The notes beneath the pieces are model-generated. The model did not search any database. It worked only from the letters and a program-made list of their open reading frames with translations, and was not told where the DNA came from. Position numbers and translations under genes: made by a program. From contig OX439131.1 of assembly GCA_949318235.1 (NCBI GenBank), positions 9,535,231 to 9,599,230 of the forward strand: 64,000 nucleotides of DNA, read 5' to 3'. Origin of the DNA: Ecdyonurus torrentis. Its lineage: Eukaryota > Arthropoda > Insecta > Ephemeroptera > Heptageniidae. Positions 14,101 to 25,843 of the stretch are shown here, one piece after another. Positions within the stretch are counted from its first letter, which is position 1. Each line of letters opens with the position of its first letter.

Positions 14101-17100
14101 ATGTCTTCTAATTCTTATCATTTTTTTTTATTTTTTATTCATTATTAATTATTACCCAGTTTTTCTTTTTCACTATGGCATTTTTTTAACGTAAACGCAG
14201 ATTATGTAATATACTTTCGCATATAAAAAACCAGTTTGGTGTGCAATGTCAGTGTTATAATGTTTTGATGTACGTGTGTTGCAGAGAGGAGAGCGAGAAG
14301 GAGGAAAGCAAGAGCACATCCAAAGAGGACGAAGTAGTAGTAAAACAGGAACCGGAAGCAAAGAAAGAGCATGAGGTGAGACTGATGAATATATTGTCAA
14401 ATATTTCGGGCTGGGAAAATAAAATGAGAAAAACAGGGGACGTGGTATGTGTATAGTATATCTCTTTTGGTATAAAATTAGTATATTATATTTCTGCTTT
14501 ATTTCAAATCAATCTAAATTTAAATCAATCTCTGTTTAAGAACAATCACAAGCGCTTTTTGCATTGCCCCGCGGCTGTTGGGATGAAACACTTAAAGAAG
14601 TTTATTCGACTAAAATTTGGTCTCAGTCCTGAATACAAGGTGGATATTATTTATGAAGGTGAATGTTTGAGAGATGAGTACACATTGATGGACGTTGCTT
14701 ATACGTTTTCTTGGAAAAGGGTAAGTTTACCACGTTTAATTTAAAAATTATAGTTCTATATGATCTTTTTTAAATTGCTTCTAATAAAATTACTTTTGTG
14801 TTAACAGAAATCCGCGATGCGATTTCATTATCGTATTTATGAACGTCCCAAATACGTGCCAAAGTTTTCTGAGAGTACAGCTGACCGTACTGTTACTGAT
14901 AACAACGATGAGCCTCCCATGAAACGACTTCGACTTCTTTCTTCTGATGGTGCTAATAGTAGTTCACCATCTACTTCCACTTCCAGCAATGCCCCGGCCA
15001 ATTCAACTGACCAGAAACCCTCTCAGCCCCCCGCGGAACCAGTTGAAACTGCGCAACCCCCCTCCAACCTTGCTTCCGAAAAATCTGAACCTATGGAAGT
15101 AGAAGTTCCCAAACCAAAAATAAAGGAAGAGAAAAGATCGCGATCTCGCTCCACGGAACTTCAAAGACTAGAGGCGACTGCAACTCCTATATCTCGCCCT
15201 AAGACTCCAGTAGCGCGTCCTAAAACACCTGTGTCCCGCCCCAAGACTCCAGTTTCACGACCCAAGACCCCAAAACCTCCCAAGGAGAAAAAAGACACCC
15301 CACGTGCAGAGTCCAAGCGAGATTCCTCCACGAGTACACCAAAAACTTTATCCCAGCCCCCTAAGCCTATTATGCCAGGGCAAAAACCACCCTCTCAAAC
15401 TGCCTTACTTTTGCAACAAAGAATCATGCAACAACGTCAACAACAACAACAAAAGATGCAATTACAAAAACAACAGCAACAAAAAATGCTCTTACAAAAA
15501 CAGCAATTCCATCAAAAACAAATTCCTCAATTAAATAAATTACAAACATCTCAAAAACAGCTACAGCAAATGAAATTAAATCGCACTAATTCTTCTCCCT
15601 CAACAACGGTGACCAAGGGTCCATCAGTGACTACCTCAACACAGTCTACCTCAAAACCAGCTCCTTCAGTTCAAACGATGTTAAGTTCCGCTAAACCTCA
15701 AACTCCCCCAGCTAGTAAACCCGCAGCCCCGGTACCCAACACTACAAAACCAGTGACCACAAGCGCTCCAACTAAAACTGTTTCCACTTCCCCTGTGTCA
15801 AAGCCGAGCACCTCGCAACCCGCTATGAGCAAGCCAGTGCAGACTCCGACCCCTAAGCCAACTCCTAGTGCAGGTAAACCAGTGCCAAGCCCCATGAAAC
15901 CCTCACCTAGTACGGTAAAACCTTCACTTAGTACCGTAAAACCATCACCTAGTACCGTAAAACCATCACCCAGTACCGTGAAACAAACACCCACTACGGT
16001 AAAACCCTCACCCAATACGGTAAAGCCCACATCCACTATTGTAAAGCCCTCACCCACTGCTGTAAAACCCTCACCCACTGCTGTAAAACCCGCACCCACT
16101 ACCGTAAAACCCGCACTCACTACGGTAAAACCCACACCCAGCACCGTAAAACCTTCGCCCAGTACCGTAAAACCATCACCTGGCATAGCCAAACCCCCAC
16201 CAAGCAATGCGCACGCAAATGGAAAACTGGCAACATCGCCTACTTCTCCAAAACCCACAGTACAGCTGAGTAATGAACCACGACGTAGTGACAGCCTTAT
16301 AGAGAAAGAAAAGATGAGTCCAGTGGTAATTATTGAGAGGCACCAAAAGAAATCTCAAAGTGAAAAGTCCAGCTCAAGTGTACAAAAAGACAAGAATACT
16401 CCACCAGCAAAACCTAAGCAATCTAAGATTGGTCCAGAAACTACGCTCACCGTAGCTCCGAGTGGATCTGACACTAAACTGAGACTAATCAAACGTCCCG
16501 CCACGAGCCCTGCTTCCGGCGTACCAGTAGCAAAGAAAATTGCCTCTGAGACTCCAAAGCCAGCGACGAGTACACCAGCATTATCGGAGCCACTAGAAAT
16601 CCGCACAACTGGTGATAAGCCTCGACACGATGATTTTGGAGCTCTTGATTTATCGGGAAAATCTTCGCGGAAGAGCGACTCTCCTTGCAGCAGTCACAGC
16701 AGTGGAGCAGCTTCTCCTCCCGCTCCCTCACCTCCTGAACCCCGTACCTCTCCTGCACCCAAACCAACACCACCTACACCCACCCCGCCCCCACCTCGCG
16801 CCCAAAGCTCGAGCACCAAACCAAGCAAAAGTCAGAGTCCACAGACCATTATGTCAATAGCGCAAACTTTGGTGAACCGTCAGCTGTCAAATCTTGGGTT
16901 TAACGGAGAAGGAAGTCGGTCCCCTAACTCACCACATTCTCAGGGCTCATCGAGTCCCTCTCAAAATTCCACTGGCGTGCCCGGTATGAGTTTCCGCAAT
17001 TTGATGACACTAAGCGATACGGCAGTTCAGCTACGTAATAACATGCAAAGTCCGCTACAGCCGCAACCTCAGCATCGTACACCCACTCCCCAGCCTCGCA

Positions 17101-17573
17101 TGCGACTACCATCACCGCAGCAACATTCCTCCGTAAGGCCAACTTTCAACAAAACCTCTACGTCAAGTGGAAACATGAAAAGTCCTCCTCCTCCTCCAAT
17201 CCGCATCCCCACAATTTCAAATATGATTAAATCTATGCCTCAAGTGCGAGAAAGTAACACAATGATGTCAGTATCTCGTGTCTCTAGAATCAATGACATT
17301 TTCCCCGCTCCTAACCAGGTAAAACCTGGACCTAATCAATCAGTGAGGCATATTCCCAACCCTGCATTACTTTTCCGACAGCAAGCAAATAGAATGCAGC
17401 AACCTCAACCACCCTCTTGTAAAGATGAAATTACAATCACTCCTGCAAGAAACCCCTCTAATCCTCCGCTTTCCTCAATTCGCAAGATCGAAAACTTGAC
17501 TCGGAACATCGGCGAGGGAAAAGCAGTAACCACGGGGCTTGGAGCTCGAGCTACAGCAGAGGCAACGCAATGA
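9389..17573 (+). CDS. Psc: Psc-like Polycomb group RING finger protein (PRC1 subunit), seven coding exons
   Basis: Coding exons: 9389-9527 (exon begins 9369), 12638-12734, 12891-12994, 13174-13279, 14285-14375, 14541-14720, 14808-17573. All introns are GT-AG and every join stays in frame, giving 1160 residues. The ATG at 9389 is the first in-frame ATG after the 9368 acceptor and lies 26 residues before the RING, as in the family. The C3HC4 RING has C27, C30, C43, H45, C48, C51, C62 and C65. Residues about 70-148 follow the PCGF pattern (VHKTKPL, then [13 protein letters not shown]). The RAWUL domain spans about 180-252. The last exon encodes a disordered tail: SRPKTPV repeats (about 368-396), a Q-rich stretch (about 441-490), 14 heptads (604-701), an ALDLS motif (851-855) and P-rich segments. 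In flies Psc pairs with Sce/RING for H2A ubiquitylation and compacts chromatin through its tail. Tail length favours Psc/Su(z)2 over short PCGF4-like proteins; which of the two it matches is uncertain. Confidence 0.93.
9528..12637 (+). other. Psc intron 1 with a TATA-containing GC-rich patch
   Basis: This 3.1-kb intron runs from donor gtaagt to acceptor atttcag. It is mostly AT-rich. It contains (GA)n at about 11093-11140 and (CT)n at about 11522-11546. A GC-rich patch at about 11745-12005 includes tatataaaag (about 11939-11948) followed by cgcgcgcg, resembling a TATA core promoter. Short frames there on both strands look like chance. No exon is recognised. Confidence 0.55.
15900..16193 (+). 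repeat. Coding 21-bp minisatellite (14 heptads) in Psc
   Basis: Fourteen in-frame 21-bp units encode heptads of the form PSPSTVK with variants ([42 protein letters not shown]), residues 604-701. The lysine is invariant and every change keeps the frame, so the array is under coding constraint. It is basic and proline-rich, recalling histone H1-like tails. A long open frame on the opposite strand (15698-16258) is its shadow. Confidence 0.9.
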
Positions 17574-18290
17574 TTTGCGTATACAGTGTTTTAATTGTAC
17601 AAACCAAAGATTTTCCATGCAAATTAACATAAAAAACACGTATTTATATAATATATTTTTATATAAATATAAAGTGTTACGTGGCATGCTGGGAAAGTAA
17701 TGACGTTATATATTTCCATGTATATTTGTAAATAATTTAATTAAAATAGATCTCTATATAATGTACTGTATCCCTAATCATCATGTTTATATAGTTTTTA
17801 CATATTAAGTACAAAAAAAAAATAATAAGACTTAACAACTCAAAACATTGAAATGATGAAAAAAAAATATAATAATTAATTCCTTTTATATATAAAATAT
17901 AAATATAATAATAGTCAAATGTCGTAGATTTTGCAAATAAACATACTTTAACTGTATTGTCATTGTTTTGTGCTATTTATATATTTTTTTATTGTGTAAA
18001 AAATTATAAACTTTAGATTTTTTTTTCCTATTTTAATCAATTATAGTATTTCTATATTTGTAAACAAAAATGGTGAAGTTGATGGTATAAGTATGTTTTG
18101 ATTTATATGGAATCGGATTTTCTAATATTTTGGCATACTTAGGCAAATATTTTGGATTATCAATTGTTTTAATTTATAATGTTACACTTACATTATGTTA
18201 TAAATATCATTTATAAGTACTGTACTTTATACTTATTTAATATTTTTTATTGCATCTCAAGAATTTGTAAATAAAATTTATTTCATTTGT
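17574..18290 (+). terminator. Psc 3' UTR and candidate poly(A) signals
   Basis: After the TGA stop the sequence is AT-rich. Canonical AATAAA signals occur at 17936-17941, followed by a T/G-rich stretch, and again at about 18270. A Pumilio-type element TGTAAATA lies at 17727-17734. Which site is used cannot be decided. Confidence 0.45.
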
Positions 18291-20940
18291 CTATCTATAA
18301 AATAAAAAATATATATATCATGAATTAAAAGAAATATATTATGTAGAATAGAGCCTTCTTTATATATTGTATTTAAGCAGCACGTATTCCTATATATTGT
18401 ACCAAATTATCATAAAGGTATATAATAAATTTTAATATACAACATATTTATTGAGTATTTTATTCCTAAACCATTATTTTATATATAATAAAATAATACA
18501 TCTATAGCAAATTTTATTAATATAGTAACCATTAAATTTACTCTATATGTAATAAATAATAATAATATTATATTTAAATAAAAAAAACTTGAGTGTTAAA
18601 ATTCCTAAATATTTAAAAGTAAAATATTGTCAATACAAAGAAGAGGAGAAACGTGAAAAATAATAGAGCACAAAATTGTGAGCCATTCAAATTTATAATC
18701 TTTTACATCATATGGAATTAAACACAGGTTGATATATATATACATATATTAAGCTTTCTAAACGTATATCCTATATTCTATATGATAAATTACCAAAATG
18801 GTGGACATTTATAATATGCAGCACTATTAGCACTAAATATAATTGACAGATTTAATTAGAAATATCACGAGACAATTGGAGAAATATATTTACGCAATTT
18901 TGGTAAACCTTTATTATTTAATAAGTATTATACTAAATTAATTTTAAAAAATGGAAAAAGAAAGCACGGAGTGAAAATAAGTAATACATATTTTTTTATA
19001 ATATTATTATATATTATACATATTGTTTTTTATGATAAAAAATTTAATGCATGCAGCAGCCATTTTTTTCAATTAAAAAAATACGATCGCCGCAGGAATG
19101 AATTTTTGTTTTATTCATTATGAATAAACGTGGCTTATAGACAAATTAAATAAGTATCACAAAAGAATAGATATTGAAAGGGTTTAGCTTTCGTGCGTTA
19201 CATCGTGTTATGTATATAAGCAGTAAACTGCGACATTGAAAAGGAATTATCTTATATATATTTGCTGAGTAATTTGCATGTGTGTGCCATATAATGGAAA
19301 GAACTTCCTCCAAATATGCGCATTGGGAGTGAAAAAAGAAAATTGGTGAAAAGAAAGTAACCATATTGTTACTTTAAAAAAAAAAAAAAAAAAAAAAACT
19401 TTCTTCTATATTGATGCAACCTTCGCAATAATATTTTGTATGAAATTTGCATGAGCGCATATGAGGTAATTTGTACTCCGCGCAGAGGACCTTGAAACGG
19501 GGAGAGTCTACCCTTATTGCCATGATTCATTATTTTCGTATTATATACATAATCGTCACGTATAAAGGTAAGTGTTATTAAAATACATTTTTATATGCAT
19601 GGATGCGAAAAAATAAAAATCAACATGCACGTTGTATAATTTTTAAGAATTTCTCCGCTCCACATGAACAACTACATATACGACATACGAGTTGGAGTAT
19701 TATAACGTGTTGGATAATATGAAAAGGAGTGACTGGCACAACATGTCTTTTCCATGGTCAAATATTGGTGTTACACTGAAAGAGAGGAAAAATACCAAAT
19801 GCGACAAATACAACAAACTTTACACTTGATGCAAAATTTAACTGACCATTATTTTTTGTTCTTCAATATTTTTATATAAAGTTTCAATTTATTCTCACTA
19901 ATTTTTATGTTTTTTATTCTTTTTTTATATGCTCAACATTTTTAAATTATTTATTTTATTTATGCATTTAAATTATAAATGTATAGTTAGAAGTATTATT
20001 TTATATATTTACAAAATTAAAAAAAAAGGTGCTAATAAAAAGGGGCTATAAAAATAAAAATATTGATTAATAATATAATTATAATCTGATAAAACAATTA
20101 AAATGAAAAATTATCATTATATTAAGTGTGAAAATGTTTTACCAAATATTATAAGCTATATGTATATATATATATAATTTAGATTATATTAAATATTTTA
20201 AGAATATATTCCTTTATAATAATATTTATGATGACTATGGAAACTATTATGAAATATTGTATTCCTGTATATAAATATTTTTGTAATCAATATATATGAA
20301 CCAATTGGTATTATGATTATAATAAAGAAACTGAAACATAAAAAACTTAGTAAGAAAGTAGATCAAGAGAAAATTTTAGATCGATCATTTTCCGATTTGT
20401 CTACGCCTTAATTACAAATTTATTTATTTAACACAACATTTAGCTCCTTCATGTTTACTAATACCCCCGCCGCGGCTACAAGAGGGCAATTTTTTAAACT
20501 TATAAAAATAAAAATAAAAAGGCTTTGTATAAACGCATATTTACATTTATTATCATTTAATAATATATATTATATTTTCTTTCATCTTTATTTTTTTTTT
20601 ATTATTTTTTTTTTTACACAAGGATCTAAATTATTTTCAAATATATTATCAAATGCTGAAGTCTGTACCAAAATGAGATGAATAACTTACAATTTTAGTG
20701 TTGCAATTCAGTCTATATATAATATGTGTAAGTTTTTTATTATTCCAGCCGGTATACGTATATAATATATATGAATTGATATGAAGAAGTATGCAGTGCA
20801 AATTTTTATTGAGATTAATCTTTTGCAAGGAACTTTTATTTTACAGCATACCCATGGCAGACTCTTTATAAGTTAGTCATATATTTTAATGACTTTGACT
20901 GCATGCATATGGTATTTTTTGGCACATACGTGTTTATGGC
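18291..20940. other. AT-rich intergenic DNA, nothing recognised
   Basis: Homopolymer and TA-rich sequence with a poly(A) run at about 19376-19398. A somewhat less AT-rich part at about 19420-19740 shows no exon, RNA or transposon end that I can recognise. Confidence 0.5.
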
Positions 20941-20942
20941 AG

Positions 20943-21148
20943 ATAAACTCTCGATTCTCGATTTTATGAAATCACAAGTTACCCGCAGAAAAGGTTATTA
21001 CTCATTTCAAAAAATTGATTTTTACAAAATCGAGAGCTTCAACATTGCTTTATATTGAATAAGTATGCAGCTGTGGACCCCTGACATCTGAGCATTTCAC
21101 AAAATTAAGAAATTCACAGAATTGAACTTCCCAAAGTCGAGAGTTTAT
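20943..21148. mobile_element. Small inverted-repeat element (MITE), family shared with 62084-62235
   Basis: The left end reads ATAAACTCTCGATT and the right end gtcgagagtttatt, its near-perfect inverse, about 206 bp apart. Inner similarity continues as attttatgaaat against cacaaaatt. A second member with the same ends lies in a TEX10 intron. A TA target duplication is plausible because TA sits at both edges, but the AT-rich context makes it weak. Confidence 0.65.
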
Positions 21149-21366
21149 TGCGTGGTATATGTTTATATACATATATATAATAAATAATTTAACTTTTTCA
21201 TATATGAAAAATATTTATATAATTGCGATCATACAAAAGACATTATATTAGTTTTATTGATCGCTTTTTAATTTAATTTTCCTGTATGAGCGTTTGCCTC
21301 ATATTATATACTGCGTGATATTCTATATATATAATATGATTGCGATATATGATTTAAATTATAAAG

Positions 21367-21442
<76 letters not shown>

Positions 21443-22071
21443 ACGACAAAAAGGAGGATTACGCGGTCGCATGCAAAATTAATTCCATTTTCATTTATGT
21501 ATAATAAAATAATATAATCCTGTATATTATATAAAAATATATTTTTATGGAATTTTAAATTAAATTTTATTTATATAAATTCAAATTTAAAATCTCAAAT
21601 AAATATAACTCTTTGTAGTTTTTTTTATTACTTTTTTTTATAATATATTTATTTTTATTTAAAATTCTATATACGTTATATACATTTGCGTACATTTTTC
21701 GTCCAGCTTAAGATCCTTATTTGGATCTTGTCGGCTGGTTCGAATATCAAAATAATTTTACAGTTATTTTATATAGTGTTTTAATCAATTAAAAGTGAAC
21801 TTTTAAAGCAGCAACATTAGTTTTATGACATCAAAGGTATAAAGGAAATTATTTTCTTAAATTACTATTATGTAAATTATGTAGATAATTTTATAATACA
21901 TCCAATATAATTATTTTTCCATTGTTTTCTTTGAAAATATGATTTATGACTTTTTCGTTATGTTTTTGTTTATTATTATTATTAATATATTTATTTTTAT
22001 TTTAAAGAACGTTTTATGTTCTTAATAAATAAAATAAACAATATATTTTAGTTTAATTATCGAATTTTCTT
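21149..22071. other. AT-rich intergenic DNA with (TA)n
   Basis: A (TA)n tract lies at about 21372-21438. No gene is seen. ggttcgaat near 21735 resembles a tRNA B box, but there is no A box or cloverleaf. Confidence 0.5.
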
Positions 22072-22332
22072 TTAAAAACGCATAAAAAAAATTATCGTGA
22101 TTTGAACATCCAATTTTTTATTTCTTTTAATATTACTTTTTTTTTTGTCATCATTTAAATCTATAGCAAATGATTTGGAAGTTAATTCATTCCAAAGTTT
22201 TGGCAGCAATAAAATTTTGTGAGTTCTTTCACCGAGTCTATTAACATATTTAAGTGTTGTATTGGAAAATAAAGGGACCTGATCTTCAGTTTTATCAGTT
22301 TTTAATATGAGTTCAGATGTCCAACGAGTCAT
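22072..22332 (-). pseudogene. C-terminal remnant of a non-LTR retrotransposon reverse transcriptase (CR1/L2-like)
   Basis: The minus-strand frame of 86 codons contains a GERTHKILLLPKLWNEL stretch followed by a lysine-rich end. This resembles the tail common at the C-terminus of CR1/L2/Jockey-type ORF2 proteins (GxRxF...APKLWNxLP...F...L). Only the last part is present, with no catalytic motif, so it is a dead fragment. The assignment rests on that one motif. Confidence 0.45.
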
Positions 22333-22472
22333 AAAGTATTAAATGAAAAAAAAAATCTGGACTGGAAAAAAAAGAAGAAGAAAATGGATTTGGAAATTGG
22401 CAAACTGCTGCTTGGTTCAATTATTTTAAGTTTTTTCCATATGAGTTTTTATTATTATTTATTATATATATA

Positions 22473-22503
<31 letters not shown>

Positions 22504-23130
22504 TTATATATATATACTTATCTTTATATACTTATCTTTATATATATATATATGGAAACTATAGAAATAAACTTTGTAAAAAACTTGGAATGGCGTGTTT
22601 TAACATAAAAATTAAATGTTTTGAAATAATTATCTCAAATCTTATGCATAATACTATACTTATAAAATCTAACTGGTGCATGGAGCATCGTTTATACATG
22701 CATATATACACTCTGGCCAAAAAACAAGGTCGTTCCCGCCAAAAGCTGTTCTGCGGTGAAAAACCAATCAAAGAGCGTGTTAACCTACTAGCCAATCCCA
22801 GTTGACTTTACATTGTTAATTACACTGTATCCGCTTGAACTAGTATTGGGAGAAGTGTACATTTGAAGTTCTTTTTATATATTTTATAGAATTTTTGCAT
22901 AGAATATATATATTTTTTTAAAGTCAATCTTTGTATCTATAAAAAAATAAATAATATATATAATAAATTTAAAAAATCTCTCATCATGTGGAGAGCTGTA
23001 TATATACGCTCTCGATTTACTTCTCGGTGCCGAATTCATTGTTAAGTCTTATATGGATCTCGATACCGAGAATGAAACGAGAGCTTATGGAACAGCCCCC
23101 CTGATCGCCACCAAAATAAACTATATCTAC
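22333..23130. promoter_or_regulatory. Promoter-like patch (E2F site and two CCAAT boxes) in AT-rich DNA
   Basis: A TA-rich microsatellite lies at about 22470-22553. At about 22733-22744 is TTCCCGCCAAAA, a full E2F consensus. Within the next 70 bp come two CCAAT motifs in the same orientation (aaccaatc about 22760; gccaatcc about 22791). This arrangement is typical of promoters of proliferation genes, but no exon is recognised nearby on either strand. It could be chance or transposon-derived. Confidence 0.3.
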
Positions 23131-23765
23131 GTCAGGTCTGAGAAGGGCCAAAAATTTGACATTTAAAAATTAAAAAATTCTGAAGTTAATTTTTTGTTGG
23201 AACTGATATCTCATATTAATATGCTCTTAAAGTTAAAAATAGATGAAATTTCATCAGTTATTCCAAAAAAAAATTCTCTGTAGCTAAAATGAGAGTTATA
23301 CCAACTAAGACCCCTCTCTTTTATTTTGCATACCCCGCATACCCGTTGTTCCTATTTGTCATATCTTGTGTTATATTGTACTATATTATTATGTAAGGTC
23401 CAATATTTTATTTTAAAAAATTGTTTAGTTTCTTTATTTAAACACAGAAATCTTTTCCCACTTGTTTCATGCTTTTATTAAAGCAAAAAGTTTCGATAAC
23501 TAAAATATAAAACTGATCGAACTGATATGTCATACTATTACTCTTATACTTAAATTTCAAATTAAATTACTACACTTATCTTTTCAATCTATATAATATA
23601 CTGTTTTGCATTTTTATCCACTGAAAAAAATTGTATTGCAATTTACATTTTTGTTTATAAACAAAATATTTCAGCAAAAAAGTTATTAGAAGTAGAGTTT
23701 CGTGTTTCAAATAAATTGTGTAAATTTAAGACGTATAAAATAAATAAGAAATAGTTGACAACAAG

Positions 23766-23796
<31 letters not shown>

Positions 23797-24952
23797 GGAG
23801 AGCATAAAATACCAACAAAGTGCTAGCAGACGATTTTGTGTTGCTGTCTTGTTTTAACAATGCTTTCTTATGAGGGAATGAAGAACCTGCAATTCTATAG
23901 TTAAAAAATTTCCTGACACTGAAAATTTTACTGTATTTTACTGAGAGCTTTTGTTTTCCTGAATTTCAACAAAAGAGTTTTTCATCGTCATCCAAATGCC
24001 TTCATATCAGGTAAACAAAAAAATAAAAGCTTATAAAGAAGTGTAAGCTTGTATAAGGCCGCAATAAAATTCCAGTATGAAGAATCTTTTCTAATTCCAG
24101 TATGATTGATTTCCCCTCAATAATTTAAGTTTTAAATTAAGACATAACACAAAGTCATCTGTTATCACTTCGATGGTATTGTTGGGTTCTCAGTCTGTTT
24201 GTTTCTCAAAACTCCCTTTTGCAATTCTGCTATTGTGTAACAATTAGTAGCCTAATCCTTGTACGTTCAAAAAATATGAATTATGCTTTTTAGAAGAAAA
24301 AAATCAATCTTTAAATTGTGTACTGCCAAAATTTTTATTTATATAGAACAAAATAAAAATTTTAATGTCTGCTACTGAATTTGGCTTCCGTTGGCTTCAT
24401 TAAAAAAGAGTGATAAAAAAAATAACAATAATAATAAGAGCAGAAAATAAAAATCATTATATAATTTTTAAAATCCGTCATCTTAATTTATTCCTAAAAC
24501 TAAAAATCTTTCGATTATTAATGAAGAATTTCCAAGATTTGTCAGCGTTACAAAAAGCCATAAGCAAATATTAATGATTAAATTATATTTAATATTTGCT
24601 TGGCTTTGAACGTTCACAAATCTTGGAAATTCTTCATTATTAATCAAAAGATTTTTATTTTTTAAGAATAAATTTCGATGACTGATTTTAAAAATTAGGG
24701 TGATTCTTATTTTCTGCTCTTATAGTGTTATGTTAAAGGAAAAAATGCAACCCTTAAAATACAAGATAAAAACAAAAAAATTACTATAGAAATATCGCAC
24801 CAAATCGTGTATTTTCTAACTCAAATTTCAAAAAAAATTTACGTGGGGTATCCCCCGCACCCCCGGCAGGGGGGTGTCCCTCCCTGAACCCCCCTTAATG
24901 GAGTGTTAGCCTTGGACCCCCCCCCCGTCACAAAATCCTGCATACGCCACTG
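23131..24952. mobile_element. hAT-like element copy A (paralogue of 51660-53682)
   Basis: From cgtcaggtctgagaagggcc onward this is clearly similar along its whole length to 51723-53682, with small indels. It shares a poly(A) run, the tgctagcagacgatt segment, and an internal hairpin (aagaatttccaagatttg near 24526, inverse near 24620). The right end is GC-rich with C-runs and ends catacgccactg at 24952; the inverse of this is a CAGTGGCGTATG hAT-like terminus. The matching left end is missing or replaced, so this copy is probably 5'-truncated. No transposase frame is seen. Confidence 0.7.
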
Positions 24953-25595
24953 TCTATGAACCCATAAAATAAAAAATATTTGGCTAAAAATGGGTTCAAA
25001 AAAACAAAAGTGCATGCAGCTCTCAAGCAGCATAATATACATATAAGACTCGCTCTCATATGGTATAGTTTATTTGCAAATATATCATGATCATGATAAT
25101 GATTATTCAATAGATTTTTATATATATATATATATAACTTTTGTTCATAAATTAATTTTATAATTCTTTATTAATAATTTTTTGCTTTAAAGTTATATAA
25201 AAAATATCAAAACTGCATGATACACTGAAAGTGAACAAGTGAACTGCAATTTTGCTGTTTAAAAACTGTTTATGAAGGAGAAGAAAAAAAAAAGAAAAAA
25301 AAAAAAACGATTTCATGTGCTGAAAATGTTTTTTTTTTAACTGAAAATTTGAAGTTTGGTACCTATATATATATATAAACTAAAGTATTCATTAATATTC
25401 GTGTACGCACGAACTTTTGCTATATGATATAAAAGAAGTGCAATATATACGTTTTATATATAACAACCACGCGCTGCAGGTTATATAACCGCATTATGGC
25501 TATAAAGTCATATTATGCTTTTTGATGAATTTAAATTTATAAAAACTGATATATATATATTAAAAGAATTCTTTATCGCCCTGCATACTATATAG
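24953..25595. other. AT-rich intergenic DNA, nothing recognised
   Basis: Contains A-rich runs (about 25280-25310). No gene or RNA is recognised. Confidence 0.5.
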
Positions 25596-25802
25596 CAGTC
25601 ATGGAGTATCGGTATCGACTGCGATACGATATTCGATACTATACCGATACTTTTATCGTATCGGTATCGTATCGGGGCCTTTTTTAAACTCAGTATCGAA
25701 TATCGGTATCGGTCACCGATATCAGCAAAATATCGTCGAATTTCGATACTTTTTTTCGATACTTTGAGATATTTGCTCTCTCATAAAATAAAAGTAAAAA
25801 TA

Positions 25803-25843
<41 letters not shown>

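Noticed and set aside
15698..16258. 186-codon open frame on the minus strand
   Set aside because: It is the antisense shadow of the 21-bp coding repeat in Psc; its G/V/F-rich periodic translation has no independent support.
21730..21745. tRNA B-box-like ggttcgaat
   Set aside because: No A box at the right distance and no cloverleaf stems can be formed.
24839..25042. Minus-strand frame with a glycine-rich end (similar one at 53455-53673)
   Set aside because: It reads across the GC-rich terminus of the hAT-like repeats; a common transposon-end translation, not a gene.
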